From Luscinia megarhynchos (lineage: Eukaryota > Chordata > Aves > Passeriformes > Turdidae), in the NCBI GenBank assembly GCA_034336665.1, contig CM067588.1, positions 5,210,655-5,274,654 on the forward strand: a DNA stretch of 64,000 nt, in the 5' to 3' direction. Within the stretch, counting starts at the first letter, position 1. Every line of letters begins with the position of its first letter. The translations under genes were made by a program, and so were the position numbers. Under the pieces are notes generated by a model that was given only the letters and a program-made list of their open reading frames with translations, ran no database searches and was not told where the DNA came from. Positions 11,659 to 23,994 of this stretch are shown piece by piece.

Positions 11659-12199
11659 TGTTGGGGAGGGAATATCAAAATCATATGAGTGCCTAGCAAG
11701 TAGTTCTGGAACAAAAGATGAAATAGAGATGTTAGCAGTGTTTGACATAGACACTGAAAATAGTTATGTGAAGGTTTGAGTTCTCTTCCTTTGTTTAGAT
11801 GATACCAAATGCCACAAATATTAAAGAGCCAACAGACATTCTGCTTTAGGTCTGTCAGGAAAAGTCTCAAGATAAGGGTTACAGATAAAAAAGCCATAAA
11901 ACATGGTAATTTAGGGATTCCTATAGGTTGCATGCAAATATTAGAAAATTAGTATATTGTATTAGATTGGTTAATGGAAAATAGAATATTCATTAGCAAA
12001 AAATACTTATTGTGTTGTAAAATGGAAAATCGCTCTCTTCTCTTATTTCTCTTGTTCTCTTGCTTCTTGTCTCTCTTCTCTCTTGCTCTAACCTCTCTCT
12101 AAGCTCTCTCTTATACCCACACCCTATAATAAAATACTAACCTAAAAAACAGAATATATTAAGCTTTTAAGTCTGTCCTGTGACAACAAAAACCCCACA
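11659..12199 (+). mobile_element. Solo LTR, ERVK-like family, copy 1
   Basis: The LTR starts TGTTGGGGAGGG and ends CCCCACA, with poly(A) signal AATAAA at 12128-12133. It is flanked by acagca (11653-11658) and gcagca (12200-12205), a 6-bp target duplication with one change. A 6-bp duplication is characteristic of class II (ERVK/beta-type) integrase. Between about 12030 and 12110 it has a modest irregular pyrimidine stretch. Copies at 52931-53814 (same strand) and 27968-28551 (opposite strand) share its body. No gag, pol or env sequence adjoins it, so it is a solo LTR left by LTR-LTR recombination. Confidence 0.85.
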
Positions 12200-12205
12200 G
12201 CAGCA

Positions 12206-14455
12206 CAACCCCAGAGAGGAGCAGCAGCCTCTGCCTTTCCCCAGCTGTGCTTCCCCCTCGTGCTGGAAGTGGGATTTAAATTAAACCATGCCTCGTGCTC
12301 CTGCTCCTCCACTCCCCTGTTTCCTAAGGCAACCAATTTTATAGATCTAGGAGATGGAATCAATGTGAAGGTGGATTGTCCTTATGAGAGGCTCTTAATA
12401 TCCCAGGAGAGCAGGCTTGGTACACCAGGATTAAGGGAAGGGAAAATTACTGAGGGCAGGGCTCTTTGGAGAGCTGTTTGTGGGCAAATATTGAAATGTG
12501 GAAAACAGGATCCAGGGGCTTGTGTGGCTTTAATTGAAACCGTTTGTAATCTTCATTCTCCTAAATGACACTTTTTATCTTCCTTGGGATCACATGGTGG
12601 GCTCTGCTGCTCGCTGAGTTCATAAAATATACAAAAATTCAGTGTTCTTTGGAGAAAATTCATTTTGAGTGATGGGGCGGGGATGGCAATTCAAATAATA
12701 ACTCTGAGTGATACAAAAATGAGCCATTCTTCAGAATGTTAAGGCTCTGCAGAGCTCTGTGGCCACCACCAGCTCATTTCCATTTCACACGACAACAAAT
12801 TCTCCAAAACTCAGTGAAAGGCTTGCTTATTTCTGAGTAACTTTTTTTATTGATTCATTGAGGACAAAGTTTTCTGGCTCGCTCAGAGCGTTCCCTGTGA
12901 GTGGGGGAATGTGTTTGCTCACAATTATCCCTTGGTGCTGGTGGTTTCATAACCAGAGTTCATTAGAAATGAAAACTTAATTGAATTAGGTTGTTTGCCC
13001 TTGGGAGAGCAATCAGAAATGTTCTTTCTGAGGGGCCAGTTCTGTTTTCTCTGGTACAGGAGCTTCCCCTGCCCATTCCCTCTCTGGGGACACTCCCAGC
13101 TCTGGCTTGCTCCCATTTTTCTGTTGATTCTCTCTTTGCATGAGATTTTTGATTCTTTCTGTTGGCCTCTTCTTTTTGACCTCGATATTTTTGGTTTTGA
13201 CCTCGATTTTTTTTCTTTTTCTGCTGCCAAACAGCCCCAGCAGCTGACCTGGCTGCAGTGCTGGAATTTCCCTCCTGCCAGGGCTGGCTGTCCCTTGGCT
13301 GGGCATGGACTCTCCTCCCCTCATCTCTGCCCATCTCCTCTTCAGGAATACTGATCCAAATTTCCTGCATAATCCTCAATTTTAATATTTTTTTTTCCCC
13401 TCCCTGTGTTTTCTGTGAAACTCGTGGCAGTTTCCATCGTGGTGAGAGTGGGAAGCAGGAGCACCCTGAGTCGTGATGAGCCTCCTCATTAGCTGCAATT
13501 AAAATTCTGCCCTCATTTCCTGTCAAAATGTTCCAACATTCCCCAGGGCAGGGGTCTCCCCATCAGCCCCTCAGCTGCAGCAGGAATCTGGAATCCAGGA
13601 GGGAGAGGAGACCAGAGAGCTTGGCCAGGCCTGGAGGGAAGGAGAGGGAGGGGAAGGGGAAGTGGAGACGAGGGGCTGGAGTGGGAAGAGCTGCAAGAGC
13701 AGCCAGAGCTGGAGATGATGAAGGTCAAGAATCCAAGATTAGAGCTCTAGGAGTTCTCTCTCTGTAGCATGTGGTGGAATTTTACCCAATTTGCAGTCTT
13801 GGCATTTGCCTTTCTAATTTTTTTTTAATATATGCTCATATACTTACCAAATTCTGGAAAGAAAGGGAAAAAAAAAAAAAAAAGGAGCTGGAAGTTCCAT
13901 GGATTCAGTGTGCGTAACAAAAACGTGATGCCACATATTCCCTGTGAATATTTCAGGATAAAAAGGCAGAGAGAAATCAGATAAATGCATCAAAAGGAGT
14001 TCAGCTGTCTGCCAAAGCTTGTTTTAAATATCAAATTAGAATATAATGGCATGCAGAGTTTCCATATCAAATCAGAGCTTTATTGGCAGGGACTGGAAGG
14101 GACTCCAAGTCCTCCTACAGCCCTCAACAAGGGATGAAAGAGTGTTGAATGGAATAAAAAAAAAATTATTTAAAAAAAGAAAAAAAAAAATTAAAAAAAG
14201 AAATTTTGGGACCAAAAGCAGGCTGGGATGGACATTCCTGAGGGGCAGCCAGGGGAGGGGCTCCTCTGGGTGCTGCTGGCTCTGGTCACTGCAGGGTGAC
14301 AGCCCTGGGCTGGGGCAGAGGGCTTGGGGGCCTGAGGGGCTCATTTGGGGTGTCCTGGCAGCTCTGAGCCCCTGGGCTGACGTCAGTGGGGGCCCAGAAA
14401 TGCTGAAGTTGTTTCTCCCTCACCAGCAGTGAGGAGTGTCAGAGCAGATGAGATA
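12206..14455. other. Unique spacer
   Basis: No gene or transposon is recognised. A-rich runs lie at about 13868-13884 and 14156-14202. A 187-codon reverse-strand frame at 12963-13526 is lysine/glutamate-rich because the opposite strand is pyrimidine-rich; it has no domain. Confidence 0.35.
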
Positions 14456-15510
14456 TTTCATATATCCCCTATATCCCATATTTCCCATGTGTCCCATATT
14501 TCCCTTATATCCCATATATCCCATGTATCCCATATATCCCATATATCCCCTATATCCCACCTATCCCATCTATCCCATCTATCCCATATTTCCCATGTGT
14601 CCCATCTATCCCATCTATCCCATCTATCCCATATATCCCATATATCCCATCTGTCCCATGTATCCTCTATCCCATCTATCCCATCTATCCCATATTTCCC
14701 ATGTGTCCCATATATCCCATATATCCCCTATATCCCCATCTATCCCATATTTCCCATGTATCCCTTATTTCCCATGTATCCTATATATCCCCTATATCCC
14801 ATATTTCCCATGTGTCCCATATTTCCCATATATCCCATATATCCCATGTATCCCCTATTTCCCATGTGTCCCATGTATCCCATGTATCCCATGTATCCCA
14901 TGTATCCCATCTATCCCATATTTCCCATGTGTCCCATATTTCCCATATATCCCATATATCCCATATATCCCATATATCCCATGTATCCCATGTATCCCAT
15001 GTATCCCATCTATCCCATATTTCCCATGTGTCCCATATATCCCATATATCCCCTATATCCCCTATATCCCATATTTCCCATGTATCCCTTATTTCCCATG
15101 TATCCTATATATCCCCTATATCCCATATTTCCCATGTGTCCCATATTTCCCTTATATCCCATATATCCCATCTATCCCATCTATCCCATCTATCCCCTAT
15201 ATCCCATACAAGCCCTATATCCCATCTATCCCATCTATCCCCTATATCCCATTTATCCCATCTATCCCCTATATCCCATCTATATCCCTATATCCCCTAT
15301 ATCCCATCTATCCCATCTATCCCATCTATCCCATCTATCCCCTATATCCCATCTATCCCCTATATCCCCTATATCCCTATCTATCCCATCTATCCCCTAT
15401 ATCCCCTATATCCCATCTATCCCATCTATCCCCTATATCCCCTATATCCCCTACATCCCATCTATCCCATATATCCCCATATATCCCCTACATCCCATCT
15501 ATCCCATATT
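14456..15510. repeat. Kilobase minisatellite, 10-bp unit (catctatccc family)
   Basis: Roughly one hundred copies of a 10-bp unit with variants catatatccc, catctatccc, catgtatccc, catatttccc, catgtgtccc and ctatatcccc. A block around 14745-14830 recurs almost exactly about 324 bases downstream (15069-15154), including the irregular cccttatttcccatg and tcctatatatcc motifs. The array therefore has higher-order structure. All three plus frames are open (HISHVSH, IPYIPSIP, YPIYPLYP) because a 10-bp unit cycles the frame; these are not genes. Confidence 0.97.
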
Positions 15511-16637
15511 GTTGATTTTGAAGCACAAACAAATGAAGCAGAAATCTGGGGAGCAGCTCTGGGTAAGAATTGCTGATCTGGCGGAGTTTGGGGCTGGGGC
15601 AGCGAGGGAAACCCCAGAGCAGGAGCCATCCCAGTGGGATGTGGCTCTCAGCAGGGATGTGGGGCCACCCTCGCGGGCTCGGGGATGTCCCCTGGTGGGA
15701 AATCCCTGGTGGGTGACAGGGAGGGCAGTGAGAGCCACCCCGGGGTGCTCTGTGCCCTGGCAGACAGTCATGAGCAGCCTGGGTGGTGATTTCTCAGTGT
15801 GAGGAGACAATTCCTGTGGAAGAAAAAACTCCCAAGGGGTTCCCAGCACCAACCCCAGCTTTACTTCGAGGCTGCAGCTGCTTTGGACAGACAAAGAAGG
15901 TGGAAATATTTCTTTTCAGGCTGAAGATAGATTGCTGTAATATTTCTGTGCTCTGGTCTCTATTCCCTGCTGGCAGTCCCAGCTCCCCAGTAGCTCTGGG
16001 CTGTCTGTCAGAGCCTCTCTCCCTCACACACCAATATTTGTTAACTCCAACGATTTGAGGCAAACAGGGAGGTGCTGTGCTGGAGAAGGGTTTTTCAGAT
16101 AACTGCCTGAGGCACCAGACATTTTGGAATCAAAATCTGGAAAGCAGAGTCATTATTTTTGTTGTTTTAGTGCCGGCTTTTATTCTCTTTCTTATTGACA
16201 AATGTTCCTTTACCCATCTTGCTGTGGGTGGTTTTCTTCACATTTGCACTTTACAGAGCTGTTAAAAAAGGAAAGAAGAAAGAAAAAGTCTTTATTTAAC
16301 CATCTTGGCAGTGTGTCCTCCTTCGTGCTCCCTCACCCTTTGCTGTCTCTTTTTTCGGTTTCTGATCTATGGACAGAGACTCTGGAATCTGCAGCTTTCC
16401 CTGGAGATGGGAGTGGGACAAATGGGGGCAGAAAGGGAATTTTTCTTCATCTCCCTCTGGCAAAGTGTCAAAGAAATCCCAGTGCTCACCTTGCTGCCAC
16501 ATCAAGCTGTACAAATCCCTGAAGGAATGTTTCAGCTTGGAAGAGGCTCCACAGGGCAGGAGTTCACTCACCACCCCTGGGAGTGTCCAAAAAAACGAGT
16601 GCAGACGTGAGACTCCATGAAATGGGGTAGCACAGTC

Positions 16638-16694
16638 AAAGGTTGGGCTCGATGATGTTGGAGTTCTTTTCCAGCCTGGATGATTCCATGATTC
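16638..16694 (+). mobile_element. CR1 LINE 3' end
   Basis: aggttgggctcgatgatgtt, followed by ggagttcttttccagcctgg and the tail tgattccatgattc, is the sense-strand end of CR1 including its imperfect octamer tail. Confidence 0.8.
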
Positions 16695-17591
16695 ACCCCT
16701 GTGGGGCTGTGATTTTAGTGACATGCCGGGGCTCAGGGGGCTGGTAAAGCAAAGCACTCAGCTCTGCTGCTCAAGGTTGGGGTTTAGGGTGTGGAAAACA
16801 CAGAGCAAGCGAATAAAATGCTGTAAAAACAGGGAGAAAATAAAGAGGAGATGGCAGAGCTGGGACTGCACAAGCCATTGTCCCAATGGCCTCGGGGGGT
16901 CTCAGGTGCCTGGAAGGAATTCACGGTTATTCCTGGGTGTAATGGCAACATGAAAAAGTGAATGGCTGTGTTGTGAGGCTCAGGAAATGTTTCCTCCCAG
17001 CAGCACCGTGAGAGCAGCAGTGAGAACCTGCTCCAGCTGGGAGCTGAGATCCCCCTGGGACCCCACAAAAGACAGGGACGGGCTGTGGCAGCCCAGGGCT
17101 GTGTGCTCCTGCTGGGACAGTGACAGAGAGCACTCCTGGGACTGCTCTCCTCGGCTGGAGAGTCCCTGGGCAAGGCCTGAGGAGGGAGACGTGTTCTGGG
17201 AAGCAGAGGGAGCGTTTGTCATCAGCTCTCCTCGAAAGCACAGCCGAGTTTTTGGTTAGACAGCCCTCTTAAGGCATCTCACTGCAGCTGCCGGAGCCCA
17301 GAGCCAGTCCTGCAGAGAGCAGCAGGAGCCTGCAGTGCTTCACTGCCACTGCTCCCCAAAGCCCTGAGCCCTCACCTGCTGACCTCTCTGTCCTTTGGGA
17401 ATGGATTCTGGATGTGGGGAGCAGCCCCTGCCCTGTGAGGAGGGGCTCAGGGCTCTGGCTTGGCAGAGAATTCGGGGAGCTGCTTCAGGAGAGGGCCTGG
17501 CTCAGCCTGGCCAGGGCAAGGACATCAGGGAAAGAGGTTCTGTGCAGAGACCTCTTGGGAGCATTAGAGATCTGCTCTTGAAAGGATTTCC

Positions 17592-17620
17592 CTTTATTTA
17601 TTTATTTATTTATTTATTTG
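17592..17620. repeat. (TTTA)n microsatellite
   Basis: About seven TTTA tetramers in an uninterrupted run. Confidence 0.95.
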
Positions 17621-18232
17621 CTGCTTATTTACGTTTCATTCTTTATTGGCAGTACCGACAGACACTTGACAAATGTGAATTGCACGTGGTTGTCTCCTCA
17701 GCAAACCCTTGAACCCCGGGTTTAATCCATTGCAGAGGTGCTGTGGATTTTAAGAGCTGAATACACCAACTCCCAACCCCCCCCCCTCACAGCTTTATAA
17801 CAATATGAAAATGTAATCTGATAACAGAAACACTTCCAGGTCCTCAAGCCATCCCTTTCACTCGATAGCTTCCACATCAATCTATGTACCAATACTATTA
17901 ATTGCAGCGTTTTATTTGCATTTTTTAAACCTGCCTTTTGCACTGCAGAGCTCAGCGTCTAGACTGACAGATCTGCACAGGAAAATTAAGGATATAAACT
18001 TGTTTACTGAGATTAGATGGAATCTTTGCAGTTCTCTCTGCAGCCTCCCCAGATGAGCTGGAGCCCTGTGCAGACAGGGAAGATCTTTATCAGATTTCTC
18101 AGGCAGCAGAGCTCTGGCAGCCCTGACTCTGAACTCCCCTTAAATTTCCCCCCTTCCCTGACAGTGGCCACAAATAACCATGGGTGTGGCCAAAATTTCT
18201 GGCTCGGGATGGGATGCAGGAGAGTCTCAGGA

Positions 18233-18890
18233 GGGGATGGGGATGGGGATGGGGATGGGGATGGGGATGGGGATGGGGATGGGGATGGGGATGGGATGGG
18301 GATGGGATGGAATGGGAATGGGATGGGGATGGGGATGGGGATGGGGATGGGGATGGGAATGGGAATGGGAATGGGAATGGGAATGGGAATGGGAATGGGA
18401 ATGGGAATGGGAATGGGAATGGGAATGGGGATGGGAATGGGAATGGGAATGGGAATGGGGATGGGGATGGAGATGTGGCTCAGGATGGGGATGTGGCTCA
18501 GGATGGGGATGCAGGAGAGGCTCAGGATGGGCATGGGATGCGGGAGCCGGCTTGGGATGGGGATGGGGATGGGGATGGGGATTGGGGAATGGGAATGGGG
18601 ATGGGGATGGGGATGGGGATGGGGATGGGGGATGGGGATGGGGATGGGGATGGGGATGGGGATGGGGATGGGGATGGGGATGGGCATGCAGGAGCAGCTC
18701 GGGATGGGGATGGGGATGTGGCTCAGGATGGGGATGTGGCTCAGGGGTGGGGATGTGGCTCAGGATGGGGATGCAGGAGAGGCTCAGGATGGGATGGGGA
18801 TGTGGCTCAGGATGGGGATGCAGGAGCAGCTCAGGATGGGATGGGGATGTGGCTCAGGATGGGGATGTGGCTCAGGATGGGGATGCGGGA
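18233..18890. repeat. GGGGAT/GGGAAT hexamer array with nested longer units
   Basis: Hexamer blocks ggggat (18233-18350 and 18556-18686) flank a block of gggaat hexamers. They are joined by longer units such as gatgtggctcaggatgggg and gatgcaggagcagctcagga (18472-18545 and 18690-18890). Dense G-runs meet the G-quadruplex pattern. Long open frames on both strands (DGDGDG, GMGMGM, PIPIPI) are artefacts. Confidence 0.96.
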
Positions 18891-19480
18891 GCGGCTCCGG
18901 CCGGGGCACCGCGCTAGAGGGGGCTCTGCGACAGCGACACCGCCACCGGGGCTCCGTCCCCGCCCGGACCCAGCCGCCAGTCCCAGCCTCTCCTTGCTGC
19001 TGCTGCACAGGCGCGCACCGAAAAACCGATAAACCCTTGTTTGTCTGCAAAGCAACTTCGTGCATCTTCAGATGAGCCTTCCCCAGCGCGCTGTGTCCAG
19101 CTCGGGGTGGGTTCCAGAGGTTGTTCTCGCTGGGGGGAGCTGGGACACTGCACTAATTTAATGTCAGTAGTCATTAACACTAATGGAGGGGCTTTTTCAC
19201 TGTGTGCTGCCCTAAAACTCTCCCCAGATTTGAAAATCTCAGTAAATGTGAATTATCTGCCGCATCCTGGGGCAGCAATCAGGAAGGGTTTGTGCTTGCA
19301 GTGGTGCCGGAGGGCAGAGCTGTGCTCGGAGCAGACGCGGGCGGCAGCGCTGGGGCTGAGCAGGGCACGGGAAGGGTTTTACCTTGGCAGCAGCTCCTCG
19401 GGGATGCTCTGGGTGGGCGGAAATTCTTCCTCGCTTTCCTCACCATGGCTCCTCCCTGTGACACAGGGCGCCGGGTGATT
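18885..19480. promoter_or_regulatory. CpG-rich patch (possible small CpG island)
   Basis: Immediately right of the hexamer array CpG becomes frequent: ccggccggggcaccgcgc, gcgacagcgacaccgcc, cgtccccgcccgg, gcgcgcaccg, agcgcgctg, gacgcgggcggcagcgc. The interior contains a short AT-rich block (ctaatttaatg, cattaacactaatgg). CpG-depleted vertebrate DNA keeps such density mainly at unmethylated promoters, so a promoter for an unseen transcript is possible. No TATA box or exon was recognised. Confidence 0.35.
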
Positions 19481-19579
19481 CAGGAAATGCTCTCAGCCCT
19501 CTCTGATCCCTGCGAGGACAGAATTCCCAGGTGAGTGTGCAAAAGCCAGAGGCAGGACTGGCTTTAGGAGCTTTAGGAT

Positions 19580-19777
19580 TGTTGTATTTTGGCTGTAGGA
19601 GCGGCGGAAAGGACAATGTAACATTGGAGAAGTAGATAGCGTTTATTTAAGGCAACACTATACTTATATAGGGTAGTTCGTGCAGAACAGAATAGAAAAG
19701 ACTCATTGGTTTAAGAAGGCAACACTTCTTTGAAAACATGCTTTGTGCAAAACATTACGTAGGACATGCACCCTGCA
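19580..19777 (-). mobile_element. Short LTR, reverse strand
   Basis: On the minus strand, in order: a CCAAT box (attgg at 19705-19709), a TATA box (reverse complement of cttatata, 19663-19670), a poly(A) signal (reverse complement of tttatt, 19642-19647), and an end in ...CAAAATACAACA at 19580. This CCAAT-TATA-AATAAA spacing within about 65 bases is the compact promoter/poly(A) order of retroviral LTRs. The upstream limit (TG near 19777) is uncertain and no target duplication was found. Confidence 0.5.
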
Positions 19778-19790
19778 GTGTTATAATTAT

Positions 19791-19850
19791 TGTTATAATT
19801 ATTTATTATATACATTATATATTTATTTAAATTATTGTTATAATTTTTTG
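19791..19850. repeat. AT-rich low-complexity stretch
   Basis: Reiterated ttataatta/tatttat motifs without a fixed period adjoin the short LTR. Confidence 0.7.
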
Positions 19851-22800
19851 TCTTGGAGCTGCCTGAGGAACCCAAGGCTTTAAGGCTGCTTTCCCCTGGT
19901 TCCCGGCAGCATCCAAGGACAGCCCATCACCAGCAGCAGCAGTTCCAGTGTCCCAGAGCCCTCCCTCTGCCAGCTCACCACGAGCAGCAGCTCCAGCTCC
20001 TCCCGGGCTGTTTTTACCCCATTTTGCAGCAGCTGAGTGATGATGCCCACAGGGGATGTGTGTGTGGGGGGGTTCATTGTGAGCTGAGCAAGCCCCAGCA
20101 CCCTCAGCTCAGCACAAAGAGAGGATTCAGGGGCACAGAAATTGGGAACGGGGATTTCTGGCAAAGATGTGGGGCCAGACTGGAGCAGGGAGGGGAGGCA
20201 CAGATTTGGGTGCTGGGCTGGGCTCTGCTCAGAGCCTCTCACACCACAGGGACAGCCTGGCTTCACCCACACAGCCACAGAGGAAGTTTTAATTGCTGTG
20301 TTAGAATAAACTGGGTGTGACACTTAAATATTGCAAGTGTCACAAGTTCCCAAAATCACAGCAGCAAATTTCTCTGCTTGTTTCCATCCTGGGCGAGGAC
20401 GAGCAGTTTTTTTCCAATTGGATTGCTGCTGTAATAGAAATATTATCCTGACAGCCAAGCTTGCTCTCCCACCTAATGCATTTTCAACTTTTTAGTGCAG
20501 ATTTTGGGAAATGTGGCTCCTGCTTTGCATGCAGCTCTCAGGAAGTGATGAGAACACCTCGTGGACCTGCAGAAATCATCTCCAGCAGCCTTACAGGTGG
20601 AAGGGCTTTTATTTTAGGAGATTGCTCTAGGAATGGTGGGTTTCTGCTTCAGCCTGTGAATTAAGGACTCAGGGAAGCTCAAACATTTCTGCTGGGAAGG
20701 AGGAAAGGTCCGAGTCAGCCTCAGGATCACAGAGCAGTGATGAGGAGCTCCCCATCCTTGCCTTCCCCATCTGCAGGAGTACAACAATTTTCTACCAGAG
20801 CATGAGGTCTGAGCACTGTAAAACCAGCACCAATGGGAATTCCACAGTGGCCTTGGAACGCCCCAAACAGCCAGGCACGGTGGATTTGCATTAAAAGAGT
20901 TGTTACAGCCTGAGCTGGGGCTTGGAGGGGGGCTGGCTGTTCCTAGGGACTGGAGAGTTTATTAAATTCTGTTTCCATTTGTGTGCAGCCTGATGGTCTG
21001 GGAGCAGATTTGTTGTGAAATTTCCATCAATTGCTCATTAGTGGGTCATCAGTTGGGAGCTGAGGCTGAGTCTTTCACAAACACGAGAAGTGAGGCTGGA
21101 GCAGGGCCAGGGTGGGACTGGCCTGGGGTTCCCAGGCCTGGGGATGCTCCCAGTCCCAGTTTGGGTTCATTACTGGGGACAGATCTCTCAGATGCCCCTG
21201 CTGGGGCTGAGCTGTCGCTTCCTATTCTTGCCTCAATGGAAAAGATAAAGTTTTCAGAGCTGTCAGTCTGGGCTCTACAAGAAGCAGTAAAAATAAACTT
21301 AAAAAGTAAATCTGAAGCAATTGGAAAAGATGGTGCTTTGATACCGTTTCCTCAAGCCAACTTGCAGCCTAAGCAAAATTATACACAGCCTTTGCCAAGC
21401 TTAAGGTTTCCAGAACACTTTGATTTCCCCTCGTTTTCCCTGCACTGTTTGGCACCTTCAGGGTGCAGCCCCAGCAGGTGTCACAGGCAGAACAGGGATT
21501 TTGATGGCAACAGGACAGAGACATCCCCAGGGATTTGGGGAGAAGGGGGAGAGGGCCCAGAGCAGAGGGAGGCTCCAGGCTGGAGAGGGGCTTTGCACAA
21601 GTCCTGCTCATCAGTGACATTGCTGCTCAGAGAAGAGGGAGCTGCACAAAAAAAAAGTGCTTTTGGATCACATCCTCATGCAGACATTTCCTACTGGATT
21701 ATTTTACTGATGCTCCACCACCCTCCAGTCCATTCCCAGAGGGAACACAATGGGGAAATGATTCCAGTCGGGAATCTTGGCAGAGTTCCATGAAGGGCTC
21801 TCAGTGCCCAGCTGGAATTTCCCCTGTGATCAAAATAAACAAGTGGTGCCTGACTTCCCAGGCTGGGCTGGGGTGCAGAACTCACCCCCAGCTACCTGCA
21901 GCCCACAAAATCTTCCTGGGGTTTTATTTTTACTCTTCAAGGGCTTTACAGGTTGGGAGAGGGCAGAGCCTCTGGGGAGCTCCCATCCTGTCCCGGGTGA
22001 GGCTCTGGGGTGCTGTGGGGTCACCTCAGAGCATCCTGGCACAGCCTGGCCCCTGCTGGCTCCCCACGTTTGTGTTGCTGCTGTTGGAAAAGCTGATCCC
22101 ACCTCCCCAGCAGAGGAAGTGACAGGAAAATGCCAAAGTTCCAGGTTAACTCCTCCTTGGCAGGAAGCAAAATCTGAAAATCTCTCTGCTGCTTTTCCCT
22201 GACTCACCAGGCAGGGACGAGTTCTGGTTTTTAAGGGAGCTTGGGAGAAATCCCTGCAGGGCAGGAGCAGCACCCAGGTCCTTTACTCTGCTGCAATTCT
22301 GCACCTGGTGAACATTAAATGTTGACTCTGGGCTGTGCAGGAGCTGCCAAGAGGAGCATCAGGGCTGGGGATAACACCCCAGGAGTGGGAGCTCTGGTTG
22401 TGCTGTGCTGCAAGGAGCAATCACCCTGCCTGCAGGCTTTATTTGTTTGATTTTTGGCTCACAGATTGGGGCTCGCACTGGAAAGGGAACAGGAAACAAG
22501 TTGTACCTCTTGTCTTCCCCTTTTGGTTCCAATTAATCTGATTTGTGTTCAGCAAGAGCCATTCCCACTCGCACACACAATGCAGCAGCCTTGCCACTAC
22601 AGTTCCTTCTACATAAATCAATCTCTGTTTAATTTTAGCCCGTACTGGATTTGACCAAACCCTCAGGAATTGGTTATAAAAGCTCTACAAGTGCAGCTTT
22701 TTATTTGGATCAATTCTGAGGGCTGTAGGCAGCTATTCTGTAGTGTAATCACTGCTCATGGAAAGTGGAAATGGAATTCTTTATTGTTTATGATGCAAAT

Positions 22801-23994
22801 CAGACAACAAATTCAGAACCATCTCTGCTGCCTGCATTGTTCTCAGTTTTGGAAATTTAACTTGCAAGTTAAAAGTAGGAAAGTTTTCAGTACTGCAAGC
22901 AAGACTCTTATTTTAAAATATCCATTTTTAAATTATTTATCATTTAACATCCATATGGCTGTGGTGTAACAGGGCTACATTATCTATGGACAGCTAATAA
23001 CTTTAATTGGGCTTTAATGAGGAAAATGCTTTTTCTGTGTGTGCAGCCACGTGATCCTGCACTGGTCCTCACTGAATGGGAATGAGGGAATTCTCCAGCT
23101 CAGGCAGGGTGGGGACCCAGATCTCAGGGGCTGGGGGTGGATCCCCCACCCCAGGGGCTGCCAGAAATCCCCTGGAGCAGACACTGAGAGCTGCAAAGCC
23201 TTTCCTGCCAGGAAACCTCAATTTTATCCAGAAATGGGGCAGGGCTCGGAATGAGAGGATCCTTAAGGTCCCAAACCATCCTGTGATCCCACGAAATTCC
23301 ACACTCCACCCTTGGCTTACAGCTTTGGAGGAGTTCTGCATTTCTTCATGAAGCTGAGGCTGGAATTTAATTTTTTTTCCCCAAGTCTTCTTCTTGCTGG
23401 TGAATGAATCCCCAAAAGATTTCTGTCACTTTACAATGGGAAAGGAGACAGATTGCACCGTTGCTCCAGCTTTCATTTTAATACCTGCCAATACCACTTT
23501 GCAAATCCTGGAGTGTAATGCTAAAAAAAAAAAATAAAAAATGAGAAGTGTAGCTAACATGAGGTTAAAAATTGTCTTTAGTGTGTAAAATATGAAGCTG
23601 GATGACACATAGGCAGCTGCAGATGCACTAATTTGATTTCATGCCTTAGAATCAACTGTTCCCCTGCACTGAGAGGCACATTTCCATCCATCTGGCAGAG
23701 CAGGTTCCTTGTCTTTCCAGAGCTCCTCTGCTCTTGTCCCACCCCAGGTTCTCATCCCTTGCTCTGCTCATGGGGATGAATTTGGAGCAGCCCTTTCTTT
23801 TTTTTTTTTAATGTTTTTTTTTCCCCAGCCCACCCGTGTTTTTCAAGAACTTAGTACAAAAATCTATTTAATTTTACTGCCCCCTCTCCTTTATTCTGAG
23901 TCTCAGGGTATTGATACTGGATTAGGAGACACAGACCACAGGATCTGAGTGCTTGAGCTTCAATCCTTGTAACCAGAGCCACAAAGCTGGGCTT
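19851..23994. other. Unique spacer
   Basis: Four kilobases with no recognised gene. A 270-codon open frame at 20981-21793 is the longest non-repetitive frame in the window and is discussed as a finding. 22600-23050 is AT-rich and non-repetitive. A weak CR1-like end occurs at 23238-23290. Confidence 0.35.
23238..23290 (+). mobile_element. Weak CR1 3'-end remnant
   Basis: ggatccttaaggtcccaaac followed by catcctgtgatccc resembles the CR1 3' terminus (aaggtcccttccaacccaaa ending in tgtgattc), with a deletion in the middle. Confidence 0.45.

Larger units (their letters stand above)
15511..18232. other. Mostly unique spacer
   Basis: Contains one CR1 end (16638-16694) and a TTTA run (17592-17620). 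17780-18015 is AT-rich and non-repetitive, with attaattgcag and ttatttgcat motifs. No gene recognised. Confidence 0.35.

Noticed and set aside
12963..13526. 187-codon lysine/glutamate-rich reverse frame
   Set aside because: Composition follows the pyrimidine-rich opposite strand; overlapping frames in other phases; no domain.
14429..15802. 457-codon plus-strand frame (HISHVSH, IPYIPSIP, YPIYPLYP repeats)
   Set aside because: All three plus frames are open because the 10-bp unit lacks stops; it is a tandem array.
18013..19075. Long frames of DGDG, GMGMGM and PIPIPI on both strands
   Set aside because: Translations of a GGGGAT hexamer array, open on both strands.
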